A stretch of DNA of 64,000 nt from Udeniomyces pyricola (lineage: Eukaryota; Basidiomycota; Tremellomycetes; Cystofilobasidiales; Mrakiaceae), in NCBI GenBank assembly GCA_039545295.1, contig BCIK01000036.1:29407-93406 (forward strand). Reading direction: 5' to 3'. Shown here in pieces: positions 45,883 through 57,313 of the stretch. Below the pieces are notes generated by a model that had not been told where the DNA came from, made no database searches, and saw nothing but the letters and a program-made list of their open reading frames with translations. Position 1 is the first letter of the stretch; each line of letters opens with the position of its first letter. The translations under genes were made by a program, and so were the position numbers.

Positions 45883-46922
45883 CGAGGGAACAGCATGAAC
45901 AGTAAAGAGTGTGCGAAGGAAAAGGGAAAAAGGGAAAGAAAGGGGGAGAAAAAAAAAGAGTGCAGAAAGGATGCGGTCAGGTCCATTCCAAGTATGGTTG
46001 GATGGTGGTGAGGTGTTGATGGTTGTACCCTTCGTCGTTTTTGTCCCTGTGTACATACCGTGCTCTCTCTTGTAACCTCTTTGCTTCTTTCCTTCCACGC
46101 CGGCCATGAGACGCGGATGATCCAACCCGAAAAGAGGCATCATCGTTCCTATGGTCATCCATTCGATCGTGCTCCCATGGTCATCTGTTTGTTCTTCCCT
46201 CACCCTTTCTCTCTCTCTCTCTCTCCAGCTCTAGCTACCTCTTCCATGCCTCTTACAAATACATACCCACGCCACCTCTCATTCCCGGGCTTTTTTTTCT
46301 GCTTCTTACTTCTTTGCCTGAGTGACATTCATGGTGAGAGGCACACACACGTCGTGGCCTCGTAATGTAACCTTCCCACTTCCTATTTTGCTTGTCTCTC
46401 GATTCTTCGATTCCTAAAGCTCAGCCGATGGCTGGTAGGCGCGCGCCGCTGATCACCGGACAGGAGGTGCAGCCGATGACTTGGAAGTGGATGACCGAAC
46501 ACATGAGCAATCTCACGAGACGTATGGTCGTAGAACAAAAGGAATAAAAGGAAGAGGAAAGAAGAGAACAAAGACGGAAGCTACATGTGAGTTTAGAAGG
46601 AGGAGGGGAGGGGGGGGGGAGGGAGAGAGGGAGAGAGAGAATGAGAGGAGAGAAAAGGCAAAAATAACAAGGAAAGAAGCGCCAAGAGAATTCTCTGGCT
46701 TTTTCTTCATGAAACAGATAAGAAAGGGGGGTTTATGAGTCGGACAAGTACTCCAGGATATCGAGTTTGGGGAAGGCAAATCAACCAAGAAAACAAAAGA
46801 AAGGTAGATAGGAAAAAAAGATGAGAGGAGCCAAGCGTCATGCAAGACTCAAAATGGCAAACTAGCGGTACGTTGGGGGACTTTAGGACAGAGACGTATC
46901 GGGTGGAAACGAAGCAGGCAGA
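45883..46922. other. Convergent intergenic region, fasciclin gene / SLA2
   Basis: 1.04 kb between two stop codons. It is purine-rich on the plus strand from 46460 to 46740, with a 10-base G run near 46610, and pyrimidine-rich at 46180-46330. The short open frames here reflect this composition. No gene or RNA recognised. Confidence 0.55.
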
Positions 46923-49900
46923 TCAATCTTCCTCCTCGTGGTACCTTAAAAAAAACGTAATAGATGAGAAAGAGTGAGGTATAAGCAAAAGAAAAAGAGC
47001 AAGAAGAGAGAAAAGCGACACGAGGTCAGTTTCTGTCGCTTCAATCGTACTTCTCTTCATCGACAAACTACAAGCCATCAGGCCGCGGGAATGATCAAAG
47101 GTACACGACTTATCACTTACCCTGCTCGCCTCATGGCGCCCAAGGTCTTTCGCGCGGTGTTAAGATCCTTCTCGAGCTTGAGGATTTCGACCTGCTGTTC
47201 CATCTCCTTGACCTTGAACTCGTGGGCGGCCATACCCTTGTAATCGACCTCGTCGGATCCATCCTGCCTGGCCGAGATGGCCTTGACCTGTCGGACGAGC
47301 GCCTTGCACGCTTCGGTGACGGCCCTGGCAGCGAGTTCGAGCCTCTCTTGCGTCTTGCTCATGAGCGACGCCTTGACGCGACTAGCAGCGACAAGCTGAG
47401 CCGTGGCGGCTGACACCTCGTTGGAGGCAACGATCAACTGCTCGAGCGAGTGCGTTCCCGAGATGACACCATCCGCCGACTCGATCAAAAGCGTCGTCGC
47501 GAATGCAACCGCTTTGGCCGCCGAGATGAGGCCCTCGGTCCATCGGTTGTTCTTCTTGTAGAATTGTTGAATCGAAGCCGAACCCTTGCCTTCAGCGACA
47601 ATCTCTTGCTGCGAGTCCGTCGCCGCTTGGATGAGACGACCTATAGCCGAGGTGATAGCAAGGGCAGCCTCGAGGATAGCATCGTGAACTTGCACGTCAA
47701 GGGCAGAGTATCTATTGGAATTCTTGGGTCGATCCATCAGCTCCTTGAGTCGCTGCGTCGCCGCTTCGATAGCGTTGGCAGCGGCCGACATCTCCCGCTC
47801 GACAAGATCACCCAAGTCGCCATTGGCCGCCGACTTGGTAACGGATTTCGACTGCACCAGGCCCTCGACGACCTTGGAGAGATTGGAGAGTGCCGCACCA
47901 GCCGAAGCGTTGTTGCGAAGGGCGTTTTCCTCGGATCGGTTTTGAAGGTTGTACGACTGCAGGTTCATGAAGAATCGCGCACCAACGTCACCCGCCGTCT
48001 TGGCAATGTTGATAAGCTTGTCTGAGGCCTCATCCGAGCTCGTCAGTCGGGTGACACCCTTGGACGAAACGAGGACGTCCGCGAGCGATTGGGCGAACTC
48101 GTTGGCGGCCTTAATAACATCGACGTGGGTCCCGCCCTTTTTGCGGCCGAGGTAGAGATTGTAGATGATGGCAAAGTCGGTTGCGTTAGACGTCGCCTTT
48201 TCGATGATGGAGAGCGTGTACTCAGGTGTGGCGTTGGTGTTGCCGGTCTGCGTCGGCGATTCAAGTTCGTAGATGGCGTCGTCGACTTTTTGGATGCAAG
48301 CTTGGAAGATGGAATCTGTAGAAAGATATCATGTCAGCTGATGTCATGGTACGATGCAAATACCAGCACGTCTCGTTATGTACGAACCAATGATCTGGTT
48401 GAGTTCCTTTCGGTGGTCGAGGATCAGGGTGTCGACCTGGGCAGTGAAGGCCGAGTCGACCTCATTGGTGCTCTGCACAGGATGAGCGAGAGACAATCAA
48501 GGATCATCAGTCTCTGAAAGATAATTCGACACTTGAAACAGATATATGAAGGCGCTCAGAAGAAAGACAAGAAAAATAAAAAAGGGCTCTCACGATCTTG
48601 GTTGCGTTGAGGTCCTTGAGCGTGTCATCCAGACCCTCCTGGAGCGCCTCAATCTCGCCATCCTTGTCTTCAAGGTTCCTCTGGAAGTCCATCTTCTGGT
48701 CGTCCATCTTCTTGAGCAAGTCGTCAATCTGCATTTGCTTGGATCGGAGTGAGTCCTCGAGCTCGTTGAGCTGACGGTTGTACTTGGCGATAAGCGACGT
48801 GGTATCGGCAGATTTATTCCTCGAAGCATCGTCGGCGCGCTCGTTGGCAAACTTGAGATCCCTCTTGAGGCGATCGAGCTCGTCTTTTTGGCTCTGTCGA
48901 TATTCAACAACAGAAAAAGGGCGTGAGCCATTTTTCGAGACCGACGCGTTATTTCGCCTGCTCGTGATCTCCGGTCGGGCCTAGAGACTCTACTCACCGA
49001 CTTGAGTCGGTCGATATCGAACCTGCTCCTGTCTCGCTCCCGGATCATGTCGGCCAGCTCGAGGTTCTTGGCCTTGACGTCTCGCTCCATCCTCTCCATG
49101 CGATCGACAGCCTCCTGAGCTGAGTTGGCGCGAAGCTGCATAGCTTTGCTCTTGTTGAGAAGATCGAGATGTTCGGTTCGAAGTTGAGAGTAGAGCTTAG
49201 CGAGGGCTTGGTACTTGGTCTTCCATTCCTCGACCTGACGTTGGAGTTGGGCGATGAGCTCGTCTTTGGACTGCATCTGCGCACCGACGTTGGACGAAAG
49301 ACTAGCGAGCTCGTTCTCGAGAGCTTTGACTCGCTGGCAAGTGTTGCGAGGGGGATATGAGGAAGAAAGTGTACTGTCAGATAGAGGGACTCATACGCAA
49401 CACGAATATAAAAGGAAAGACAACATACGCGGTCGTATTGCTCGAGCATCATTTGGTCCCTCTCATACTGGCCACGCATGCCAAGCATCTCCATCTCCAT
49501 CTGTTGTTGTCTTCCTTGATCCATTTGCTGGAATTGCATCTGTTGTTGCATCTGCTGCTGCCTCGTGAGCTCCTCCTGCTGAAGTCGCTCCTGTTCTTGC
49601 TGTCGTCTGAGCTGCTCGGCGTGCTCCCGCTCAAGTCGCGCCGCTTCTTCCTGCTGACGTCGCTGAGCAGCCTCACGCTCACGAACCAGTGCCTGCTGCT
49701 TGGCCTCGTATTCGCCAAGCATGCGCTTCTGCTCCTCGATGTCGGCTGCCGTTGTATCAAGGATGGACGGCTGAGGGGGCGCGGGTGTCGGGGGCTTGGG
49801 CGCAGCGGTTTTGGGTCGTTCGGGCAATTCGGGAGCAGTCCCGTTGTCGAGAAGGTTGGGAGGTTCCTACAGGTTAAAGCAAGCAGGTATATTCAGGATG

Positions 49901-51739
49901 GAGAAAGGGCGTCAGAGGGTTTACCTTGCTTGTCACGACCACATCTGTACAGCAATCGATTTCAACGGACCTGGCCAAGTTTCGGCACGTTGATGAGACC
50001 GGTCAGGTACTTGAGATTCGAGCATTCGTAATAAAACTTTCGAAGGTTGTAGTGTTGCGCGTTGTAACGGGCTCGAAGGGGCTCGAGTGCCTCCATAGAG
50101 TCGGTTCCTGGGGCGACACAGGGGGCACACGGACAATGATTGTGTCAACTATGCTCGAGCCGAGCCGCAGCGTACAAGGTATCTCAGCAACATGACAAGA
50201 GACTTTGATAGGTCTGGCTCACTTCGGTGCATGGCTCGAAGCATGCTCGTGATAAAACGATAGATGCCGTAGCTCTCCTTGACGAGCGGGACCAGGGCCG
50301 AAATCCGGCACTCATTGTTTGCCGAGCCACGGAAGTGAGCAAAGACGAGCTTTTGGAACGAGTCAATCTGGTCTTGAAGTGTCATCAGGTCGGTAATGGT
50401 CTCGTACCTGTATCAAAAAAACCGGTTGAATAGAGAAAAGGCGATCGAACGTGAGCCACGACGCGTCATAAAAACGCCACCACACGCGACGAGATGGGGT
50501 GAACAGATGCTTACCCTTCATTGGGGTCGTCAATACCTCGCAGACTGACATACTCCTCGTACTCAAACAGACCGTTGAAAGCTGGGTGGTGTCGGTGGAA
50601 GCGAAGCTTAGAGAGGAGGAACTGTACGTAAGCTCGGATGAGCGTTCCGTAGCCTGTAGAGGGGGGGGGGGGAGGAGACAGGTTGACGAACATCGCGCGT
50701 ACTTATAGATCAGCACGGCTCCGTATGCCGATGCAAAGAGATGTTGGTAATAGCACTTACCCTTGGTACCGTCCGAGGCAACTGTCCTGCCGCAGGTCTC
50801 AAGCCAACCGGTCTGGTGATGAGCATCCTTGATAGTCTGTAGAAAGCAGAGCAAGGACCCCCTTGGGTGGACGCGTTCAGTACTGCCGTTTTATAGCGAT
50901 GTGTACTCATTTCTTCAAGTCTCGAGATCCCACGTGTACGCCTAAAGACCTAATGACTACGTACCACAGGGTGACCTTCCTGAACGAGCTTGTGGCAGAC
51001 GATGAGCGACTTGAACGTCATGACTTCGTCCGAGAGGACCGGCTGAACTCGGATCCCGTTCCAGACTGGTATCGAAGTCTGATAATCCCACGTGTAGACG
51101 ATGCACTCTGAAAGATGGGGATACCAAGTGAAAAAGTAAGGCGAACGCGTCGAACATGTCAGTCCGGAGTCGTGCACATCTGAGAGGCCGTCGATGGGTT
51201 GCCAATCGCCCAAGGCAGTGGCAGAGAGCAACGGCCGCAGTGAAAGCGAACGATCTCTGGGAGTCTGAAGCTCCTCCAAGTCGACCCGACGAGAGGATTG
51301 GCCATTGATCGTGTGCGATACGGTAGAATCTAAGCAGCTAGATGAGACTCACTTCGAACATGCTTCTGCTTGGGCGCCGACTCCTCACTGCTGGTTGCCT
51401 TCTTGATGTGCTGGGCAAGTTCGGCCTCGGCCTTATCTTTATCGACTGGTCGGGTTGGCTGGTGTTGAATCCCGCGGACGCGTCGATCTTCTTCGTAGTC
51501 GTCTTCGAATCTGTGGGGGGTGGATGGGATGAAAGGGGACGGAGGGGGAGGGGGGGGGGCAAGGGGACCGAGAAGAGTGAGGAAGCATGAGAAAAGGGTA
51601 CAATGTGAGATGACGCGATGGCAGGGAAGTCCACAGGGGGGAGGGGGTGAAAGGAACGAGGGCAAGGAGATGATGACGAGGATGGAATGACGCACCCTGC
51701 GACACGCTGTGGTGTGCGACCGGAGCCGCCGTAAGACAT
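46923..51739 (-). CDS. SLA2: Sla2/End4 (Hip1R-type) endocytic actin-clathrin adaptor
   Basis: Links the endocytic coat and PtdIns(4,5)P2 membrane to actin. Starts MSYGGSGRTPQRVA (ATG at 51739), followed by an exon with FEDDYEEDRRVRG and KAEAELAQHIKKATSSEE. The ANTH domain includes HVRECIVYTWDY, PVLSDEVMTFKSLIVCHKLV, GYGTLIRAYVQFLLSKLRFH and CRISALVPLVKESYGIYRF. A Pro/Gln-rich stretch and long coiled coil (49840-48510) follow, then the I/LWEQ (THATCH) actin-binding module: AAANAIEAATQRLKELM, AILEAALAITSAIGRLIQAA, YKKNNRWTEGLISAAKAVA, and VEILKLEKDLNTARKTLGAM. A 22-base last exon (46923-46944) adds GYHEEED, joined in phase after RRAG. Full length, around 1,000-1,050 residues, with several introns in the ANTH part, two of which carry poly-C runs on the sense strand. 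Confidence 0.95.
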
Positions 51740-52855
51740 GTTGATTGTAGAAGGAGGGGGCTGAGGGGGATGATAGAGAGAGAGAAAGAGAGGTAGACGA
51801 CAGGGGGGTGGGTTACTGTAGACTGATGAAGTGATAAGTGGGTGAGTAATGGCAAAGTCAAGGCGAAGCAATCGAGAGATCAACCATGCAACATCCATAT
51901 CCGCACATGGCCTTGTCGTTAGCTCATCAGCTCAGCTCATCTACCAGGCCTTCATGCGCGTCGTCACTCCCCTGCTCAGGTATAATTCATCAATAAATAT
52001 ACTTAAAACAATAGCCGCATTCGTCATTCTCCATTATATTCAAACCGCATACGCTCCGGTCCCATACAAATTCATTTCCTTTTCTCCGTCTCAGGCGTCT
52101 GTCTGTCCATTCTAATCACCCGCATATATTTATATACATATATATATATATCGTCATCTATTCCAACACAATTGTCGCAAGTACGGCGCTAGTATCGATC
52201 TTCCAAGACGCGACGGGCTACATACTGTATATATCAGGGTCTTGAGTATTCAATCGGCCACAAGAGACGACCCAGTATACACCTACAACGAAAAGTCAGT
52301 TTGAGAGACCTGCAACCAAACATATATCATCATAACCGCATCAAATGTCAGTTTATGCTACGTCATCCCATGGCCAATCCATCGCACCCCACGAAAATAA
52401 TCTTGCCGGGGCAACAACGAACGGAAGCCTATGTCCGTCCAACAACCCCCCCCCCCCTTCCCCCCTGCTCCATGAGGCCTTTTCTTGACACTAAGCACCC
52501 TCAGACTCGCCTTAAAACAGGCCATCAACACCCACGGCAATTACGACCTCGAAGAGTCGACCAACACTATTGCATCCATCAAAACTGGCCCTCGTAACGA
52601 GACATACCACAAGAGGAAAAAGATACAGCGGAAAGGGTCGAAAGGAAAGCAAGGCACTCGCGTGTCGTGTCTCGATCCAGACCCTTTCCTCTTTCTCTTT
52701 CCCCCCTTCGTGTCTGCCTGATTCCGAGAGATGGTTCGTCCGGGTATAGGTTGGGAGTAGGGTGTTTGGTTGGATGTCAGGAGATGACCCTAGAATGGGT
52801 CGGCTCCCGACACCGCGTGTTTACAAGTCTTATCATCACGAGGCGTTGAGCAGGG
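51740..52855. other. Non-coding region upstream of SLA2
   Basis: About 1.1 kb. It starts with the C/T-rich (sense strand) SLA2 promoter. The centre is AT-rich with a TATATATATA run at 52139-52152, and there is a 12-base C run at 52446-52457. A plus-strand frame at 52485-52721 reads like protein for about 35 residues but has no ATG, and I could not join it to anything. Confidence 0.45.
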
Positions 52856-53134
52856 TTGGGAAATGAAGAAGAAGCGGAGGGAGACATGTATAGGGTCGAG
52901 AGGATGAGAAGGCGAGGTGATGCGGAGCAAGCAGTACTAACCGAGAGAAGTAAAGTGACGCTGAGGGGGGAAATACGAGCTATGAGAGCTCAAGGTGTGG
53001 AGCTACGAGAGCTCGAGTTGGGACGGAGACGAAGTTGTTGGCTGCTGCTGCTGATGATGGTGGGGGCTGCTTTGATCGGCTTTGAGCTGTTGCTTTCTTT
53101 TGGGACGCTTTTCGAATCCCACTCAATCACATGA
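52856..53134 (+). CDS. Possible small tail-anchored protein, unsupported
   Basis: A 92-codon open frame starting MGNEEEAEGDMYRV. The first two-thirds are strongly charged and could form a helix (GDAEQAVLTERSKVTLRGEI, then RAQGVELRELELGRRR). The end has a clean hydrophobic segment, CWLLLLMMVGAALIGFELLL, preceded by three Arg: the layout of a tail-anchored membrane protein or of a last exon. No family recognised and no upstream exon could be joined. Composition-driven chance remains possible; it lies 166 bases upstream of the next gene. Confidence 0.25.
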   Translation: MGNEEEAEGDMYRVERMRRRGDAEQAVLTERSKVTLRGEIRAMRAQGVELRELELGRRRSCWLLLLMMVGAALIGFELLLSFGTLFESHSIT

Positions 53135-53300
53135 CCAACCGGCCTCATCACCGCCCTGACGTGCCACGCGCCACAGCCTGACTAGCTCATCAGCCTCACT
53201 CAACCTCATTCATTCTCTGCGTGCGTACTACTCATCATGGCAGTCGCCATCGTCCATATACCCTCGTCAACAATCATTCAAGCTTCCTTTCTTCTACCCA

Positions 53301-54807
53301 ATGCACATCTCTCCTCTCCTCCTCTCCAAGCAACCAGGTCTTTTCTCCAGAGCTATCCGATTCATTCAACAAAAGGCACATCCCCCCACGTCAGACCCAT
53401 CTCATCCAAACGCAGCGCTGACCATTGGCCCAATCTTTGTTTCCATCCACACCCACCTCCATTCTCAACAGGATAAACACCTAGTCGGATACGACCTTCA
53501 AGGTGACATCATCCTCCCTCTCGTCCTAGTCCAACTTTCACTCTCTCCCTTCCGCGCCTCTGAAGCATCCCCAACTCATCCGTTCTTGCGTCATCTCGTC
53601 CGCTATCTTGTTCCGATCTCAAAGGCAACCGCTTTTTTGAATATCCTCCAGTCCAAAACGGTAAATCGTCCTTTTTACCCTATCCCTCTCTTTCAAACCC
53701 GTCAACGTCAGCAGCTTCATGGCCGATCGATTCTCTGCTTACTCCACCAGGTTGGCGCACGAAACGCGTCGTCGAGCATGCCGACAAGAAGCTCCAGCCG
53801 TACGATTACGATGTCCAAGCGATTCCTGGTACGCGTTCGCTGTCAGACATGATTCCTGAATCCCTTCCTGTTTGAAGAAGAACTGACGTTCGACGTTCAT
53901 ATGCGAGACCGTCTCTAGTACAATGGCGAGCGTGGCTTTCCAGGACCCGCATGGAACCCCCATCGATCGAGGTGAGTGTTTGTCCGGTTGACCGGGTCGA
54001 TCAACCGAAATCGTTGGCGTCTCTTCTGAAGCGTTGGATTGTCTTTTCGCTCCGTATTTTTCTGTCCTTCTGTCTCTCTCTGTCTCCCGTGCGACCCCAA
54101 AGGAACTTCAACACGATGTCACGCGTCGTGCCATTCTGGCTCAAAGAGTTCAAGCCCTCGAGATAGCCGATCGGGAAGAGCAGCATCGTCAACGGATCGC
54201 AGCCGCTGCCGAAGGCGCAAGCAGAGGAGCGCTCCCTGAGCCTTCTCAGCAGCAACCACCACAACCGTTGCTTTTGCCCAACTTTATAGAGTCAACGACC
54301 AAAGGCTCGCAAAGGCTTGTGGGGGGAGTAGGAGAGGTGGAGATGGGAGCAGTTCGGCAGCAGCATCAACCGCCACCTGATGCCGCCGTTAGCAGCAGCA
54401 CCAACAACACCCTCAACACTCATGCTTCACCTCAGCCAACATCAAAGTCACCTCCAATCCCTGATCAGTCTATGCTGTCCTCCTCTCCGACCTCTCCTCC
54501 TATCCGATATCTCCCTTCATCGCATCCTCCCACATCGTCCTTGTCCACCTCGATCGACGCTGAAGCCGAAGCGCTCCGAGCGGCTTCGCAAGCGGCCGTT
54601 CGCGAAGCCGATCTCCAAGCTGAGAAAGAACGTCAACTTCGTGCCAAGATTGGAGATGGTGCCGTTGGAGGGATTGTCAAAGGAGCGACGAAGAGTGAGA
54701 GGCTGAGGTTGGCAGAGGGAAGAACGACCGCAGGGGGTGGGACGGGAATCGGAGAAGAATGGAAGCCAGAGGGGTGGACGGGTGGAATCGCCAAGAGAAG
54801 AGGGTAA
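53301..54807 (+). CDS. NDUFAF2 (B17.2L/mimitin)-like complex I assembly factor
   Basis: Mitochondrial matrix assembly factor for NADH:ubiquinone oxidoreductase, related to the NDUFA12 subunit. Exons joined in phase give KHLVGYDLQG, then NRFFEYPPVQN (the DxxGNxYFE motif of the family), then SWPIDSLLTPPGWRTKRVVE, KLQPYDYDVQAIP, VQWRAWLSRTRMEPPSIE and ELQHDVTRRAILAQRVQALE. This order (GN-Y/F-(F/Y)E; W..KR.VE; YD...IP..W.AWL..TR..PP..EE) is diagnostic. I take the ATG at 53301 (MHISPLLLSKQPGLFSRAIRF), but an intron may sit in the poorly conserved part before KHLVGYD (an acceptor CAG precedes GATAAACAC). The last exon adds about 230 residues of Ser/Pro/Gln-rich sequence, much longer than the animal protein, ending WTGGIAKRRG. 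Converges on CSL4 with 177 bases between stops. Confidence 0.82.
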
Positions 54808-54984
54808 AAACCCCCTCAAGTGAATAGAAGATGATCAAAACTCAAGATAACGAACGCCATAGGAGTGTGACGATGAAGCATAGAGTACCCCGGTTCTCCG
54901 TCAATACAAACGAAAAGACAATGAACTTTCGAACAAGTTTCAACTGGTACAGAACAAAAACCAAAGATTCAGAACACGACATGA

Positions 54985-56371
54985 TCATACGCCATCGGGC
55001 TTCGCAACCTGTGAGGCAAATCGGAAGAGGTAAGGATAAGCACGTTGGTCAATTTGGTCCACTAAAAGGAACAGAAAGTCAACTAGAGGGCTGGACAAGA
55101 AGAAGAAGAAGCGCCCTTACCTTTCGCTTCTCGACCTTGCCCGTCGAGGGGCAGACCATCTCTTGCCACGAAACCGGTCGCATCGGTGATCCTGAAAGAT
55201 GTGCAGTAAACGCGAGAAAAGGGCATGAGTACATCTTCGGTTCATACACCAAGCCGCTGGTCGTGGCGAGTCAATCTCGAGTCCTTACCGGCTTCAGAGT
55301 TGGCAAAGAGAACGCCGAGGTCGTTTCTGGCCGTGGAGAGGTAGTAGGACCGAGCGTCTCCCAATGAAATCTGGTTCGTATCGGTATGTCAAGGTCAGCC
55401 AGGAGAACCTTTTCGCGGGAGAGAGCAAAGAAAGCGGATACGGAGAGCGGAATGTCGAAAGAGAGGTGGATGAGACGACAGGAACGCACCACAAGCGCTC
55501 GAACGACGTCACCCAATCGGAAGGATTCTATTATCTTAACCTTGTCCTTCTCCGTCAACCTATTTACGAGTGAGACCCCATGCAATCAACCAAAGGTAAG
55601 ACGTATCAACAAGGTGAGATTCTTGTGTGGCAAAGCTGGGTAGGAGGCAATTAGTTGATCCAAGAACTGACCGAATGTCTTGGACTCGAACGACGCCTTG
55701 GAACTCTTCTCCTGTCGGACGGCCGTCCACGACGGTGATAGCAAGCGTGGCTTGGAGAGGCGTCAAGCGAGTGATGGTACCAATGACCTGGAAAGAGAGT
55801 CGAGGATAGACGGGTCAGATATGTATAGTAGTAAAGGGGGGGGGGGCAGTGAGGCGACAATGAGGTCATGGATCGAGAAAGGCATTCATGACGCACGACC
55901 GAGTTGGGTTGAGGGATGAGAGTGGTGGCTTGATGAGGAGACTTGACTGATATTGACTGGATTATGATACGAGGGGGTTAGTTTGAGAACATCTATTGGC
56001 TGTCGAGGGCCTTCTCCAGCAGGACGCGAGTGAAAGCACAAGGTAGACCGGAGGAGAAGAAGCAGTAAGAGCAGTGTAGCAGCATCGACGAGCACGACGC
56101 ACCGAGCCATCCTTGTCGACTCGACCGACCAAGCTCGAGATGATGGTGCCTCCTCTAGAATAAGTTCCTGGACTGAGGAGGTGATATTGGTGGGTTATGG
56201 TTATGATTGAGAAAAGGGAATGTCAGTCGCGAAGTAGTGAGAAGTTGAAAGTCGAGCATGGGTGGCGTTTTGTTGTGTTGGATGGTACGGAGGGACGACG
56301 GACCCGTTGGAAGGCAGAGGAGGAGCGAGACCGGGGATGGGTTGACCTGGCAGGAGAAGTTGGGATGACAT
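54985..56371 (-). CDS. CSL4: RNA exosome cap subunit Csl4
   Basis: S1/zinc-ribbon subunit of the nuclear and cytoplasmic exosome cap, guiding RNA into the core. Built from about seven small exons. MSSQLLLPGQPIPG joins GTYSRGGTIISSLVGRV and DKDGS (N-terminal domain). An exon ending LIPQPNS leads to VIGTITRLTPLQATLAITVV, GEEFQGVVRVQDIR, then TEKDKVKIIESFRLGDVVRA (S1 domain), ISLGDARSYYLSTA, GVLFANSEAG, and SPMRPVSWQEMVCPSTGKVE KRK. A 24-base last exon (54985-55008) gives VAKPDGV and the stop. The zinc-ribbon Cys residues are reduced to one, as in other eukaryotic Csl4 proteins. The first donor (GTCTCG after CCCG) is non-standard and chosen by phase and family fit, so the N-terminal join is tentative. 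Confidence 0.88.
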
Positions 56372-56690
56372 GGGAGGTGGATGAAGTGGTAGGTAGGGGT
56401 GATATGGGTTCAACGAGTGATATAGGCTGTAAGGCGAATGGAGATAGATTGTTGTATATGACATGTAACTAAATCAATCCAGTGATGATCGATGATGAAA
56501 CGCGTGTCTCCTCTGGCAGTCAGGCAGGCATTCTTGCCGGCATCCTTGCCGATATCCATCCTTGCTTCTTTGTATCTTGTCCCCTTGGGTGTTCTCAATC
56601 CATTATCATCATCATCATCATCACCCTATCACCCTATTACCCACACCTACGCCCACACTCACACCCACACCCACACCCACCTCACCTGAC
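56372..56690. other. Short divergent promoter with CAC-repeat
   Basis: 319 bases between the CSL4 start (-) and the 86-aa protein start (+). Contains an ATC microsatellite (56604-56622) and a CACACC-type repeat (56655-56680), which runs to within ten bases of the plus-strand ATG. Confidence 0.5.
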
Positions 56691-57313
56691 ATGGGCATCT
56701 TTCGACTCATCACTTGGCCTATCTGGAACGGCGCCAAGATTGGCGGCCTCGGGAGTGTCATCCTCGCTGGTGTCGAGGCCCAGTCTGGATTCAAGTCAGT
56801 CCATCCGTTCATTCGTTCTCGTACATTGCTCAATCCATGTCTATCCTATCGAGCGAGTAACTGCAACGTTCAATCGCGCGCGCTGGCTCCACATTCGACC
56901 GAGAGAGGGTCGACCGACGTCCGTCCTTCCGTCGGTCTTTTCCTACGTTCGGCCCTGTCGTTCTGTGTCGCACGACTTCAATCCCTCAGCCAGCCCATAT
57001 ACTCTGAACCCATATGTCTTGGGCCTGATAAAAGATGTTGACTGACATCATAAATCGAAATCATTGAAATGGTCCTCACCCTACCGGTCTTGCTTGACCA
57101 AACCTTTCGCATCCATCCGCCCTTGCTTGTTGACGCCGCTTCTCCCTTCCGTCCAGAGCCGACACCCACCGCCTCGGCAACCAATACGGTCAGCAAACCG
57201 TCGCGGACGTCTTCCTGCTCGGTGGTCGCTTATTTCTCAACATTGCCGGCGATGCAGCCTCCAAGTCATCCTGGTTCAGCCGGCCGAGTCCGCTTGACAA
57301 AATCAAGGCGTAG
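56691..57313 (+). CDS. Small 86-residue hydrophobic protein, unknown family
   Basis: Two exons. Exon 1 encodes MGIFRLITWPIWNGAKIGGL and continues with GSVILAGVEAQSGFK. The donor GTCAGT is near 56795 and the acceptor CAG is at about 57155; exon 2 begins ADTHRLGNQYGQQTVADVFL and ends SRPSPLDKIKA, TAG at 57311-57313. The join is in phase 2 and keeps a Lys codon. There are two hydrophobic, glycine-rich helices (IGGLGSVILAGV and VFLLGGRLFLNIAG) separated by a polar stretch. The size and start resemble small mitochondrial inner-membrane or respiratory-complex accessory proteins, but I do not recognise the family. The intron, about 360 bases, is unusually long for this window. Confidence 0.65.
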
